From Anaerolineales bacterium UBA2181 (lineage in GTDB: Bacteria; Chloroflexota; Anaerolineae; Promineifilales; UBA4811), in contig DCVT01000022.1 in NCBI GenBank assembly GCA_002328075.1, positions 63,561-127,560 on the forward strand: a stretch of DNA of 64,000 nt. The letters are read 5' to 3'. This document shows, one piece after another, positions 27,374 through 35,051 of the stretch; position 1 is the first letter of the stretch, and the number at the start of each line of letters is the position of its first letter. The position numbers were made by a program, and so were the translations under genes. A model generated the notes under the pieces. It ran no database searches. It had not been told where the DNA came from and worked only from the letters and a program-made list of their open reading frames with translations.

Positions 27374-28270
27374 GTGGCTCTGACCATCACGCACCCACTC
27401 AATAGCTTACTGATGATCGGTATTCCGCTGGCATTGGCGGCGTTTCTGACCGGCCGGTTTCAACTGACCTGGCGCCTGGTCTGGATCGGTGCCGGCACCT
27501 TTGTAGGCTCCCAGTTGTTGCACATCCCCGCCAATGTGCTCATCGGCCGGTTGTTTGCCACCGGGGTCTTGCCCAATCCCATGCCAGACTGGCAGTTGCT
27601 GGTGTCGGCTGCCATCGGCGGCCTCAGCGCCGGGCTGTTCGAGGAGGTCGCACGCTATGCCGCTTTTCGCTGGTGGGCGCGCGAGGCACGATCGTGGCGG
27701 CAGGCAGTCCTGCTCGGGTGTGGTCACGGCGGGGCTGAATCGGTGATTCTTGGGATTCTCACGCTCTATTCCCTCTTTAGCCTGTTCACCTACCGGGGAG
27801 TGGATCTGACTCCGTGGGTACCGGCCGAGCAACTGCACGCCGCTCAACAGCAGGTGGATGCCTATTGGTCGATGCCCTGGTCCATGTCGCTGTTGGGGGC
27901 GGTGGAACGAGGGCTCACGATCCCGATCCAGATCGGGTTTTCGGTCCTGGTGTACCAGGTGTTTGCCCGGCGTCGCCTTTATTGGTTGGCCATTGCCGTC
28001 CTGTGGCACGCCGCCATCGACGGTGTGATCGCAATCTATCTGGGTCGCCTCTGGATAGACCGGTACCCGTGTGGGGTTTATGCGGTAGAGGCGGTGCTGG
28101 CGTTGGCGACAGTGGCGAGTCTGGCGCTGATCTTTCGGTTGCGGTCGGCAGAACCGTCCGCAACAGCCGCCGCGCTGTCATCGCCCTTGGCCATGCTGGC
28201 GCCTCCTGCAAGCCCGATGTTGGAGACCGTGGAGAGATTGGAGGATTCCCGATACCATGATCCAGACTGA
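27374..28270 (+). CDS. YhfC-family intramembrane metalloprotease
   Basis: A 298-residue membrane protein with about seven or eight TM segments. It has the three conserved elements of YhfC/CPBP-like intramembrane proteases: FEEVARYAAF (EE-x2-R), GHGGAES and WHAAIDG. GTG 27374 is the likely start; the ribosome site is weak. The end overlaps the following ABC ATPase gene by 14 bases, so the protease and the exporter are translationally coupled. In other bacteria such proteases process or protect against peptides. The pairing with an ABC-2 exporter is suggestive, but no substrate peptide gene was found nearby. Confidence 0.8.
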   Translation: MALTITHPLNSLLMIGIPLALAAFLTGRFQLTWRLVWIGAGTFVGSQLLHIPANVLIGRLFATGVLPNPMPDWQLLVSAAIGGLSAGLFEEVARYAAFRWWAREARSWRQAVLLGCGHGGAESVILGILTLYSLFSLFTYRGVDLTPWVPAEQLHAAQQQVDAYWSMPWSMSLLGAVERGLTIPIQIGFSVLVYQVFARRRLYWLAIAVLWHAAIDGVIAIYLGRLWIDRYPCGVYAVEAVLALATVASLALIFRLRSAEPSATAAALSSPLAMLAPPASPMLETVERLEDSRYHDPD

Positions 28271-29165
28271 GAACCTTACGAAACGGTTCGGTGATGTGCT
28301 GGCTGTCGATGATCTGTCGCTAACGGTAGATGAGGGCGAGGTTTTTGGATTTCTCGGGCCGAACGGCGCGGGAAAAACGACCACGGTACGCATGCTTACC
28401 TGCCTGATTGGTCCGACCAGTGGATCGGCGGTGGTTAACGGACACGTGGTCGGCCGAGAGAACACCGCCATACGCCGGACCGTCGGTATCCTCACCGAGA
28501 CTCCCGGCATGTACGATAGCCTTAGCGCCGAGTACAACCTGGAGCTCTATGCTCGCCTCTACGAGGTGGGAGATCCCAAGGCGGCGGTGGAGAAATACCT
28601 TCGCATGTTGGGGCTCTGGGAGCGCCGGGCGGAGGACGTAGGAACCTTTTCGAAAGGGATGCGGCAGAAGCTGGCCATTGCTCGCGCGCTGCTACACGAG
28701 CCGCGAATCCTTTTTCTGGACGAGCCCACCAGCGCGCTTGACCCGGAATCGGCGCTTCTGATCCGCGATTTTGTCTCCGGGCTCCGCAAGCAAGGCCGCA
28801 CCATCGTATTGTGTACCCACAACCTGGACGAGGCCGATCGCCTGTGCGACCGGATCGGTGTGTTCAAGAGCCGTCTACTGGTGGTGGATACGCCCGCGCG
28901 GTTGCGCTCACAGTTGTTCGGGCGCAAGGTGGTCTTTCACTTGAGAGGGGCGGCCAAGCCGTTTGTGGATTCAGTGCGGGCGCTGCCGTTTTCGCAGGAG
29001 GTTCGAGCGGTGGACAACAAGCTGGTGCTGACCCTGGATGACCCAGAGGCGCACAATCCCGACCTGGTTCGTGCTCTGGTGGGAGTGGGTGCGGATATTC
29101 AGTTTGTCGGCGAGCTGCGTCGCTCGCTGGAGGATGTGTACCTTCAATTGGTGCGGAGCTCCTGA
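28257..29165 (+). CDS. ABC-2 type exporter ATP-binding protein (NatA-like)
   Basis: A 302-residue ATPase. Walker A is GPNGAGKTT (about residues 34-42), the signature is FSKGMRQKLAIARAL, Walker B is ILFLDEPTSALDP, and the switch is CTHNLDEADRLC. The FSKGM form of the signature is typical of NatA/CcmA-type exporters. A C-terminal domain of about 80 residues follows, as in NatA and other regulators of ABC-2 permeases. It overlaps the protease gene and is followed after 73 bases by its permease. Substrate unknown: Na+, antibiotic or peptide export are all possible for this family. Confidence 0.92.
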   Translation: MIQTENLTKRFGDVLAVDDLSLTVDEGEVFGFLGPNGAGKTTTVRMLTCLIGPTSGSAVVNGHVVGRENTAIRRTVGILTETPGMYDSLSAEYNLELYARLYEVGDPKAAVEKYLRMLGLWERRAEDVGTFSKGMRQKLAIARALLHEPRILFLDEPTSALDPESALLIRDFVSGLRKQGRTIVLCTHNLDEADRLCDRIGVFKSRLLVVDTPARLRSQLFGRKVVFHLRGAAKPFVDSVRALPFSQEVRAVDNKLVLTLDDPEAHNPDLVRALVGVGADIQFVGELRRSLEDVYLQLVRSS

Positions 29166-29238
29166 GAGGCAATCTACCACACCCGGCCGTCAGGCATCTG
29201 TATCGTGCCCACCGGCCGAACGCAAGACAGGATTAGCC

Positions 29239-30030
29239 ATGAACAAAATCCAAGCCATCGTCCGCAAGGAATGGGCCCAAGTGTATCGAAATCGGTTGGT
29301 GCTGCTGAGCATCGTCTTTATGCCACTGCTTTTCACTGCTATTCCGCTGATCATTCTGTACACAACCCGTGACATGGGCAGTGGGACCGCGGGCGCGACC
29401 GAGGTTCCGCCCCAATTTGCCCAGATCTGCTCGGCCGATATGGTCGGAGCAGAGTGCTTTCAATACTATATGGTCAGCGCGTTCATGCTGATGTTCATGA
29501 TGACGCCTCTGATCATCCCGGTCAACATCGCCGCGTTTTCCATTGTGGGAGAAAAGACCACCCGCAGTCTGGAACCCTTGCTGGCGACCCCCATCACCAC
29601 GGTTGAACTGCTGGCTGCCAAGAACCTGGCAGCCACCATTCCGGCCGTGTTGGCGACCTGGTTAGGCTTTGGCCTATTTCTGGTGGGCGCGCTACTGATC
29701 ACCACCAGCAATCGGCTGGTCAGTGCCCTGTTGAACCCGATGTGGCTGGTGGCGGTCCTGGTCGTCGGACCGCTGCTGGCCATCCTCTCGGTCAATTTCA
29801 GCATGATGGTTTCGTCCCGGGTCAATGACCCGCGAGTCGCTGAACAGCTCTCAGCTCTGGTCATCCTCCCTCTGTTGGCGCTCTTTTTTGGGCAGATCTC
29901 GGGATTCATCGTCGTGAACCAGAGGGTTGTCCTGTTGATGGCTGCCGTTCTTCTGTTGCTGGATAGCGGGTTGATCTGGCTCGCCGTGAGGCTGTTTGAG
30001 CGCGAGACCATCCTCACGCGCTGGAGGTGA
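29239..30030 (+). CDS. ABC-2 type exporter permease (NatB-like)
   Basis: A 263-residue permease with six TM segments and the ABC-2 pattern: N-terminal RKEWAQVYRNR before TM1, a large extracytoplasmic loop with two Cys (ICSADMVGAECF), then GEKTTRSLEPLLATPI, the loop that contacts the ATPase. The start ATG 29239 matches the conserved KE motif close to the N-terminus. It is the membrane half of the exporter driven by the upstream ATPase. The paired extracytoplasmic cysteines could form a disulfide. Confidence 0.9.
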   Translation: MNKIQAIVRKEWAQVYRNRLVLLSIVFMPLLFTAIPLIILYTTRDMGSGTAGATEVPPQFAQICSADMVGAECFQYYMVSAFMLMFMMTPLIIPVNIAAFSIVGEKTTRSLEPLLATPITTVELLAAKNLAATIPAVLATWLGFGLFLVGALLITTSNRLVSALLNPMWLVAVLVVGPLLAILSVNFSMMVSSRVNDPRVAEQLSALVILPLLALFFGQISGFIVVNQRVVLLMAAVLLLLDSGLIWLAVRLFERETILTRWR

Positions 30031-30035
30031 GTCCG

Positions 30036-30797
30036 ATGCGCAGACCCCTTTGGCCGCTCTTGGCACTGCTGTGTGCGTTCCTGGCTCCACTGTTGGCCGA
30101 GGCGCAAGACGAGCGAGGATTGACGTTGCGGCTCAGCCGCGACTGGGGTTTTGGTGGGTTCGGCCAGATCCAGGGCCTGTTTTCGATGCGGGTGACCGGC
30201 CCGGAGGATTTGGTCCGAGTCCAGTTTATGATAGACGGCCTGACCATCGCGGAGGATGAGGAGCCGCCGTTCAGCGTGCAATTCCACACGGATAACTACC
30301 CGTCGGGAATGCGGACAATGAGCGCTGCTGGTGAGACCGCGGACGGCGGCGTATTGCAGTCCAACGAGATAGGGGCCGAATTCCTGAGTGCTGAGGCGGC
30401 CGGCAAAGCGACTACCAAGTTCATTATCCCCCTCATGGGTCTGGTGGTGCTGATTCTGGCCCTGACGGCCGGGTTCTCGCTGGTCGCCGCCCGCAAGCGC
30501 AAGCCGGTGGCCTGGGGCCAGCCGCGCAAGTATGGCCTCTCGGGCGGCACCATTTGTCCCAAGTGCGGCCGGCCGTTTCCTCTCAGCCTGCTGGGTTTGA
30601 ACATGGGGCTGGGCAAGTTCACTGCCTGTCCACACTGTGGTAAGTGGTCGGTGGTGCGGTCACGCCCGTTGGCCGAATTGCGGGCCGCAGAGGCATCGGA
30701 ACTGGAGCGTGCTGGCGAAAAACCACAGGTAGCGGAAAGATCATCCGAAGAAAAACTGCAGCAGGATCTGGACGATTCGCGGTACCAATCTTTCTAG
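30036..30797 (+). CDS. Exported-domain membrane protein with cytoplasmic zinc ribbon
   Basis: A 253-residue protein: signal peptide (LLALLCAFLAPLLAEAQ), an Ig-like extracytoplasmic domain (about 25-115, with VRVQFMIDGLTIAEDEEPPF), one TM segment (IPLMGLVVLILALTAGFSLV) and a cytoplasmic zinc ribbon CPKCG...CPHCG. The acidic C-terminal tail is rich in Glu. GGAGG precedes ATG 30036. It starts six bases after the permease stop, so it belongs to the exporter operon. A membrane protein with an outer Ig-like domain and an inner zinc ribbon could sense or couple to the exporter; this is inference. No named family recognised. Confidence 0.75.
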   Translation: MRRPLWPLLALLCAFLAPLLAEAQDERGLTLRLSRDWGFGGFGQIQGLFSMRVTGPEDLVRVQFMIDGLTIAEDEEPPFSVQFHTDNYPSGMRTMSAAGETADGGVLQSNEIGAEFLSAEAAGKATTKFIIPLMGLVVLILALTAGFSLVAARKRKPVAWGQPRKYGLSGGTICPKCGRPFPLSLLGLNMGLGKFTACPHCGKWSVVRSRPLAELRAAEASELERAGEKPQVAERSSEEKLQQDLDDSRYQSF

Positions 30798-30823
30798 CCG
30801 GATGCACTGCGGCTTGGCCTCGG

Positions 30824-30870
30824 CGGGTGATGGGCGGCCTTTGAAGGGCGGCGGCACCTCGCATCACCCG
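30824..30870. repeat. Inverted repeat after the exporter operon
   Basis: Perfect 9-bp arms CGGGTGATG/CATCACCCG (30824-30832, 30862-30870) with a 29-base GC-rich loop. It lies 26 bases after the zinc-ribbon gene. No T-run follows, so it may be a factor-dependent terminator or an RNA-stabilising hairpin. Confidence 0.45.
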
Positions 30871-30919
30871 GTGGTGACCGGAAGGTATCTCGCTAATTGA
30901 CGAGGGGCAGGGTAGGCTG

Positions 30920-32581
30920 ATGGTAGGTATGCAGGCTCTGCTAGAGGTATTGGCGGCTGCCGGGGTTCGGCACATCTTTGGCAACCCGGGTTCGACCGAG
31001 CTATCTTTGAACGCGGCGCTGGCCACCGACAGCCGTTTTACGTACATCCTGGGGTTGCAGGAGGTGCCAGTAGCAGCCATGGCAGATGGGTACGCCATGG
31101 CATCCGGCGGCCTGGGTGTGGCCTGCGTGCACACCTGTTGCGGGCTGGGCAACGCAATGGGTATGCTATACAACGCCTACTGCGAGGGGAGCTCGCTGCT
31201 GGTGTTGGCCGGTCAGCAAGATCGACGGTTGCGGTTCGAAGAACCGGTGTTGGCCGGCGATATGGTGAGCGTGGCGCGACCCTGGACCAAGTGGGCTACC
31301 GAGATCGAGCGGGTCGAGGATCTTCCTTCCGCCGTGCGTCGGGCAGTGCAAACCGCTCTCACGCCACCGACAGGGCCAGTTTTCCTCTCAATCCCGGTGG
31401 ACGTGCAATTGACGGGCGTTGAAGGGCTGGACCTGACGCCTCCACACGTTCCAGACCGCCGGGTGAGACCGCCGCAAGACGCACTCAACCGGGCAGCCAC
31501 ACTGCTGGCTGAGGCTTGCCATCCCGTGATCCTGGCTGGAAGTCGGGTGGTGGAGGCCGGGGCTGTGGCGGAACTGGTGACGTTGGCCGAACTGTTGGGA
31601 GCGCTGGTGCTGGCCGACCCACCGACCTCGCACGGTCGGTTGCCAATGCCGGCCGACGATCCGCTCTACGGCGGGACGGTGCCGCAAGATGCCAACAGCC
31701 TGGCCCGGCGGCTGGCGGACAAGGACGTGGTCCTGGCAGTGGGCATCAGCCTCTTGCGCCGGTTTCAGTATCAGGACGCGGAGCAACCCTTTCGTGCCGG
31801 CGTGCACCTCATCCAGATGGATAGTGACTCCTGGGAACTGGGAAAAAACTATCCGGTGGAGATAGCTCTGGTGGGAGATCCTCAGGCCGGCTTGGCCGAG
31901 CTGGTGGATATGGTCGCCCTCAGTTATGGGTCAGAGCAAAGGGAGGCAGCTGCCCGCCGGAGAATTGAGCTGGCAGCGCGCCGAGCGGACAACCGGGCTC
32001 GGCTGTTGCTTGAGATGGAAAAGCAACGCGGGCGGCGGCCGATGTCGCCGGTCGTCATGATGGAGGCGCTGGCCCGCGCCCTGCCGCCTGATGCCGCCGT
32101 GGTATTGGAGGCCTCGGCGCACACCCATCTCAACGTGCTGGAGCGTCTGGGCGTGCTGCGCGACCCGACCGGGCATTTTGGCCACCGCGGGTGGGCGCTG
32201 GGTTGGGGCTTGGGGTGTGCCATCGGCGTCAAGCTGGCATGGCCCGACCGGCCGGCAGTAGCGCTGTTGGGCGACGGCGCGGCGCTCTATACCATCCAGG
32301 GGCTTTGGTCAGCAGCCCACCACCGGGTGCCGGTGGTCTTTGTCATAGCCAACAACGCTCAATACAACGTGCTCAAGCACACTGCCGATGGGTTGTGGGT
32401 GCCCCCGGAAAAGTTGGTGGGCCTGGATCTGACCGAACCAGAGGTCGATTTCGTGGCGCTGTCCCACGGATTTGGCGTGGAGGCGTTCCGGGTAACCGAG
32501 CCGGACGACCTTGCTCAGCGCGTAGCAGCAGGCGTGGAAGGGGCCGAACCGCTGTTGTTGGACGTGACCATCGAGCGATAG
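30920..32581 (+). CDS. ThDP-dependent decarboxylase, benzoylformate-decarboxylase-like
   Basis: A 553-residue ThDP enzyme with the three usual domains. FGNPGSTELS matches the benzoylformate decarboxylase (BFD) active-site Ser26 region, and the ThDP-activating Glu lies in LGLQEVP. HTCCGLGNAMG matches the BFD His70 segment. The C-terminal ThDP motif is GDGAALYTIQ...NNAQYN. By alignment with the known BFD segment FRYHQYD, the second catalytic His appears to be Phe (RRFQYQD), so activity may differ. Relatives decarboxylate 2-keto acids or ligate aldehydes. It is followed by a divergently oriented cupin gene; no aromatic-pathway operon is present. The start could also be ATG 30929. Confidence 0.85.
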   Translation: MVGMQALLEVLAAAGVRHIFGNPGSTELSLNAALATDSRFTYILGLQEVPVAAMADGYAMASGGLGVACVHTCCGLGNAMGMLYNAYCEGSSLLVLAGQQDRRLRFEEPVLAGDMVSVARPWTKWATEIERVEDLPSAVRRAVQTALTPPTGPVFLSIPVDVQLTGVEGLDLTPPHVPDRRVRPPQDALNRAATLLAEACHPVILAGSRVVEAGAVAELVTLAELLGALVLADPPTSHGRLPMPADDPLYGGTVPQDANSLARRLADKDVVLAVGISLLRRFQYQDAEQPFRAGVHLIQMDSDSWELGKNYPVEIALVGDPQAGLAELVDMVALSYGSEQREAAARRRIELAARRADNRARLLLEMEKQRGRRPMSPVVMMEALARALPPDAAVVLEASAHTHLNVLERLGVLRDPTGHFGHRGWALGWGLGCAIGVKLAWPDRPAVALLGDGAALYTIQGLWSAAHHRVPVVFVIANNAQYNVLKHTADGLWVPPEKLVGLDLTEPEVDFVALSHGFGVEAFRVTEPDDLAQRVAAGVEGAEPLLLDVTIER

Positions 32582-32711
32582 GGGAACGGAGCCGACTGGG
32601 GCGCTCGGCTCCAGAAGCGGCGGGACGGAGGAATCGGCCGGTTGCCGGTTCAATGCGGCGCATTTTCGTGCCGGCACTGGACCTGCTGGCGGGGCGCGGC
32701 CAGGCTTTGCG

Positions 32712-33086
32712 TCAGGCTTCGGTGTCCAGATAGACGCTGTTCTCCGGCTCCCAGGCAGGCACACAGACGGCAACAAACTCCAGGTCCTGCTCACCCGCGT
32801 TCCGTATCTGATGAGCTACGCCGGACCGCACCAACACCGCATCCCCGGGATGCACGTCCAGGACCTGCTCGCCCAGAAGCATCCGGCCGCGGCCGAGCAA
32901 GAAGGTGTAGCTTTCCTCAGCCTCAGGGTGTTGATGTAAGCGGGATCCCTTTCCGGGCGAGATGACCACCCGGGCCACGCTATGGCGGGTGCTAAGCTTG
33001 CCGGCCGACCGGCCGATGAGTTCGTATATGACCTCGCCGTGTTGCGTGATCAGGGTTTCAACCGCTGTGTCAGTGATGGTCTCCAT
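32712..33086 (-). CDS. Small cupin-fold protein
   Basis: A 124-residue single-domain cupin. The first cupin motif (G-x5-HxH-x-E) reads GSRLHQHPEAEESYTFLLG and the second is PGDAVLVRSGVAHQIRN, giving two His, a Glu and a final His for one divalent metal. Possible roles are isomerase, dioxygenase or ligand sensor; the sequence does not decide. AGAGG lies before ATG 33086, so longer upstream starts are rejected. Convergent with the ThDP enzyme. Confidence 0.85.
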   Translation of the reverse strand: METITDTAVETLITQHGEVIYELIGRSAGKLSTRHSVARVVISPGKGSRLHQHPEAEESYTFLLGRGRMLLGEQVLDVHPGDAVLVRSGVAHQIRNAGEQDLEFVAVCVPAWEPENSVYLDTEA

Positions 33087-33973
33087 TTTCACCTCTCGAT
33101 CCACTGTTAGGTCTATTCCGCACCGCGCAACAGAGCGCGGCGGCATGGATTCGCCCATTTGGCGTTTCAACGGGTCCCTGTCGGCGAGTTGGCGGATGCC
33201 GCAGTCCTGAAACCGTTGGTCCAACCGGCGCAGACCGCGCGGGACGGATGCGAAACGGTACCGACCGACACGACCGCCAGCACCGGAATGACGTGATCGT
33301 CGGGCCGAAGACCCAATTGACGATTGGAGTTACGGGCATCCCGTTCACTCCCCGGCATTGCCTTGATGCGAGCCGCCGCCGCAGGCCGGCCGCCGGATTG
33401 TACCACGACATGGTCACGCCATCCATCGCGAACCCCTGTTCCCTGACGAGACGACGTCTATGGTAGAATAATCAAAGAGTCGGTGAAAGGCGGCAGCAGT
33501 CTCTGAGCCTGTAAGGGGCTTGGCCCTTCTCCGGGCAAACGACAACTCCTGTCAGGTTCTGATGTGAGGGCGATTCCCAACAACTCGTTGCCACGTGGAC
33601 GTGAGCCGGAGGTTGCGGTTATCTGCCCGGCATGAGGCGGGCCAACAACTGGTTGGGTGTATTTGCGGGTCTCGGGTCGGCGCTCCGATAGGTGGCCGGA
33701 GGATGCCGCCAGAGTCGGCAGCCCTTAGCTGAACAAAACAAAGATGCTGATCGTCGAGGCGCCCGGCGCCCATCTGGTGCACACCTGGAGCACCTAGAAT
33801 CAATTGAATTCGATGCCCGAGAATGGCGGTGTGTTGGCGGACCTTCTCTACAACGAATACGCTTCGTCTCGGACGGAGGCCAAAGAGCCCATCACTGACA
33901 TCGGTTTCCGCCCCGATTTGATGGGTGACCTCTACACGGGTTGAGTTTCGGAATTCGCTGACGAGTCTCTATT
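33087..33973. other. Long intergenic region, mostly unexplained
   Basis: Nearly 900 bases without a convincing full-length gene. Visible elements: on the minus strand, TACAAT at about 33395-33400; on the plus strand, TAGAAT at 33464-33469 followed by a short hairpin AAGGG-gcttgg-CCCTT near 33517; and a 43-codon frame at 33813-33944 (listed separately). The middle does not match any riboswitch class I can recognise. It may hold decayed genes or a small RNA. Confidence 0.4.
33813..33944 (+). CDS. Small ORF or C-terminal gene remnant
   Basis: A 43-codon frame with protein-like composition: MPENGGVLADLLYNEY..., ending FRPDLMGDLYTG. It stands out from the neighbouring frames, which are Arg/Pro-rich. 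No ribosome site is visible and an upstream stop closes the frame. It looks like the surviving tail of a larger protein, or a real small protein. I do not recognise the family. Confidence 0.3.
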   Translation: MPENGGVLADLLYNEYASSRTEAKEPITDIGFRPDLMGDLYTG

Positions 33974-34396
33974 GTGATTCAGGTTACGCCAGCCATACAG
34001 ATCGCACCAAGCGAGATACAGCTTGTGTTTGTGCGCGCGTCCGGCCCCGGCGGCCAAAACGTCAACAAGGTTGCATCGGCGGTACAACTTTATTATGATG
34101 TGCGCGGCTCACCGCTGGAGCCGGACGTCAAGCAACGTCTACTCCGGTTGGCCGGCCGGCGGGTCACAGAGGAGGGCGTGCTTATCATCGAAGCCAAGCG
34201 ATACCGAAACCAGGAGCGGAACCGCGAGGATGCCGTCCAAAGGCTGGTCCGGTTGATCCGAAAAGCTCTGGAGCAACCCCCGGCCCGCCGCGCCACCCGT
34301 CCGAGTCGGGCGGCCAAGGCCGTCCGGGTTGACCAAAAGACCCACCGTGGCAGGCTCAAACGCGCTCGCCGGCGCGTTCCAGATGACCGGTATTGA
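33974..34396 (+). CDS. arfB: Peptidyl-tRNA hydrolase ArfB (ribosome rescue)
   Basis: A 140-residue release-factor-like protein. The catalytic GGQ is at residues 26-28 in SGPGGQNVNKV. The basic C-terminal tail (AVRVDQKTHRGRLKRARRR) is the part of ArfB/YaeJ that enters the empty mRNA channel of stalled ribosomes. It hydrolyses peptidyl-tRNA on non-stop complexes. It lacks the codon-recognition domains of RF1/RF2, and its length equals E. coli ArfB. The start is GTG 33974; the Shine-Dalgarno is weak. Confidence 0.92.
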   Translation: MIQVTPAIQIAPSEIQLVFVRASGPGGQNVNKVASAVQLYYDVRGSPLEPDVKQRLLRLAGRRVTEEGVLIIEAKRYRNQERNREDAVQRLVRLIRKALEQPPARRATRPSRAAKAVRVDQKTHRGRLKRARRRVPDDRY

Positions 34397-34537
34397 CTCT
34401 ATTGGTGCGGGGCCTGGCCGGGACGACGTGGCGTCGCTGAGCCAACAAGGCGCCGACCGGAAACCTGCTGACCGGCACAGCCGGGCAAGTTGACCTTCAT
34501 TGCTGGGGTTCAGGTTGTTTGCCGGGGGACCTATAGC

Positions 34538-34565
34538 TTGACACTCTGGCAAACGATGCTATCAT
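34538..34565 (+). promoter_or_regulatory. arsR promoter
   Basis: Perfect TTGACA (34538-34543), 16-base spacer, TATCAT (34560-34565), about 40 bases before the arsR GTG. Confidence 0.7.
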
Positions 34566-34592
34566 ATAGACGTATTGATAGATGTCTATGTG
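34563..34592 (+). promoter_or_regulatory. Candidate ArsR operator
   Basis: Imperfect inverted repeat CATATAGAC-N12-GTCTATGTG (34563-34571 and 34584-34592, one mismatch) overlapping the -10 and start region. This is the position and size expected for an ArsR/SmtB autorepressor site; the AT-rich tract contrasts with the GC-rich surroundings. Confidence 0.65.
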
Positions 34593-34606
34593 TGGATCAA
34601 TAACTG

Positions 34607-34891
34607 GTGCAATCTGATCTCTGTGTCAAGTTCTGTCGGGCGCTGGCCGACGAAACACGCCAGAAAATACTGGTGATGCTTCTGGACCGGGAGATGTCCG
34701 TCAACCAGATCGTGCAAGTCTTTGAGGTATCACAACCCACTATCTCGCATCACCTGAGCGTCCTGCGCCAGTTTGGTTTGCTGGCCGGCCGCAAGGAAGG
34801 AAAGCAGGTCTATTACCGGACCAATCGGGACATGGTGGCGGAATGCTGCGGCCGGCTGACGGTCAAACTGGATGCCCAGGAAGAACTATGA
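34607..34891 (+). CDS. arsR: ArsR-family arsenic-responsive repressor
   Basis: A 94-residue winged-helix repressor with the ArsR recognition helix VSQPTISHHLSVLRQFGLL and the wing GRKEGKQVYYR. The classical CVCDLC sensor is absent. Candidate As(III) ligands are Cys6 and Cys10 at the N-terminus and Cys80-Cys81 near the C-terminus, which could form an intersubunit trithiolate. It follows its own promoter and palindromic operator and precedes arsM, so it is taken as the arsenite-responsive repressor of that operon. Start is GTG 34607. Confidence 0.88.
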   Translation: MQSDLCVKFCRALADETRQKILVMLLDREMSVNQIVQVFEVSQPTISHHLSVLRQFGLLAGRKEGKQVYYRTNRDMVAECCGRLTVKLDAQEEL

Positions 34892-35028
34892 TTCGACAAT
34901 GGCATTATCGGCTATACGGGATGGTGCCAGGAGAACCGGTGATGCTGGGCGGCCCCACTAGCTGTCAGCAGGGGTCGTGTGCAGCCGCCATTCGGCTCGC
35001 CGTTTTCAGAACGGCATCTCTCGAGTAG
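34888..35028 (+). CDS. Possible small ORF between arsR and arsM
   Basis: A 46-codon frame whose ATG overlaps the arsR stop (ATGA). The product contains a CQQGSC motif. The overlap is the kind seen in coupled operons and the paired cysteines could bind arsenite. However, the rest (MIRQWHYRLYGMV...) matches nothing I know, and no ribosome site is evident. It may simply be spacer sequence. Confidence 0.3.
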   Translation: MIRQWHYRLYGMVPGEPVMLGGPTSCQQGSCAAAIRLAVFRTASLE

Positions 35029-35051
35029 GTTTTTGAGTTGAGGAATCTGAA

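Noticed and set aside
29466..30635. A 389-codon open frame opposite the ABC-2 permease and zinc-ribbon genes.
   Set aside because: Antisense to genes with clear motifs and ribosome sites.
33474..33560. Possible riboswitch-like segment after TAGAAT (GTGAAAGGCGGCAG... with CTGTAAG).
   Set aside because: A faint resemblance to cobalamin-riboswitch pieces, but the order and pairing do not fit and no cobalamin-related gene follows.
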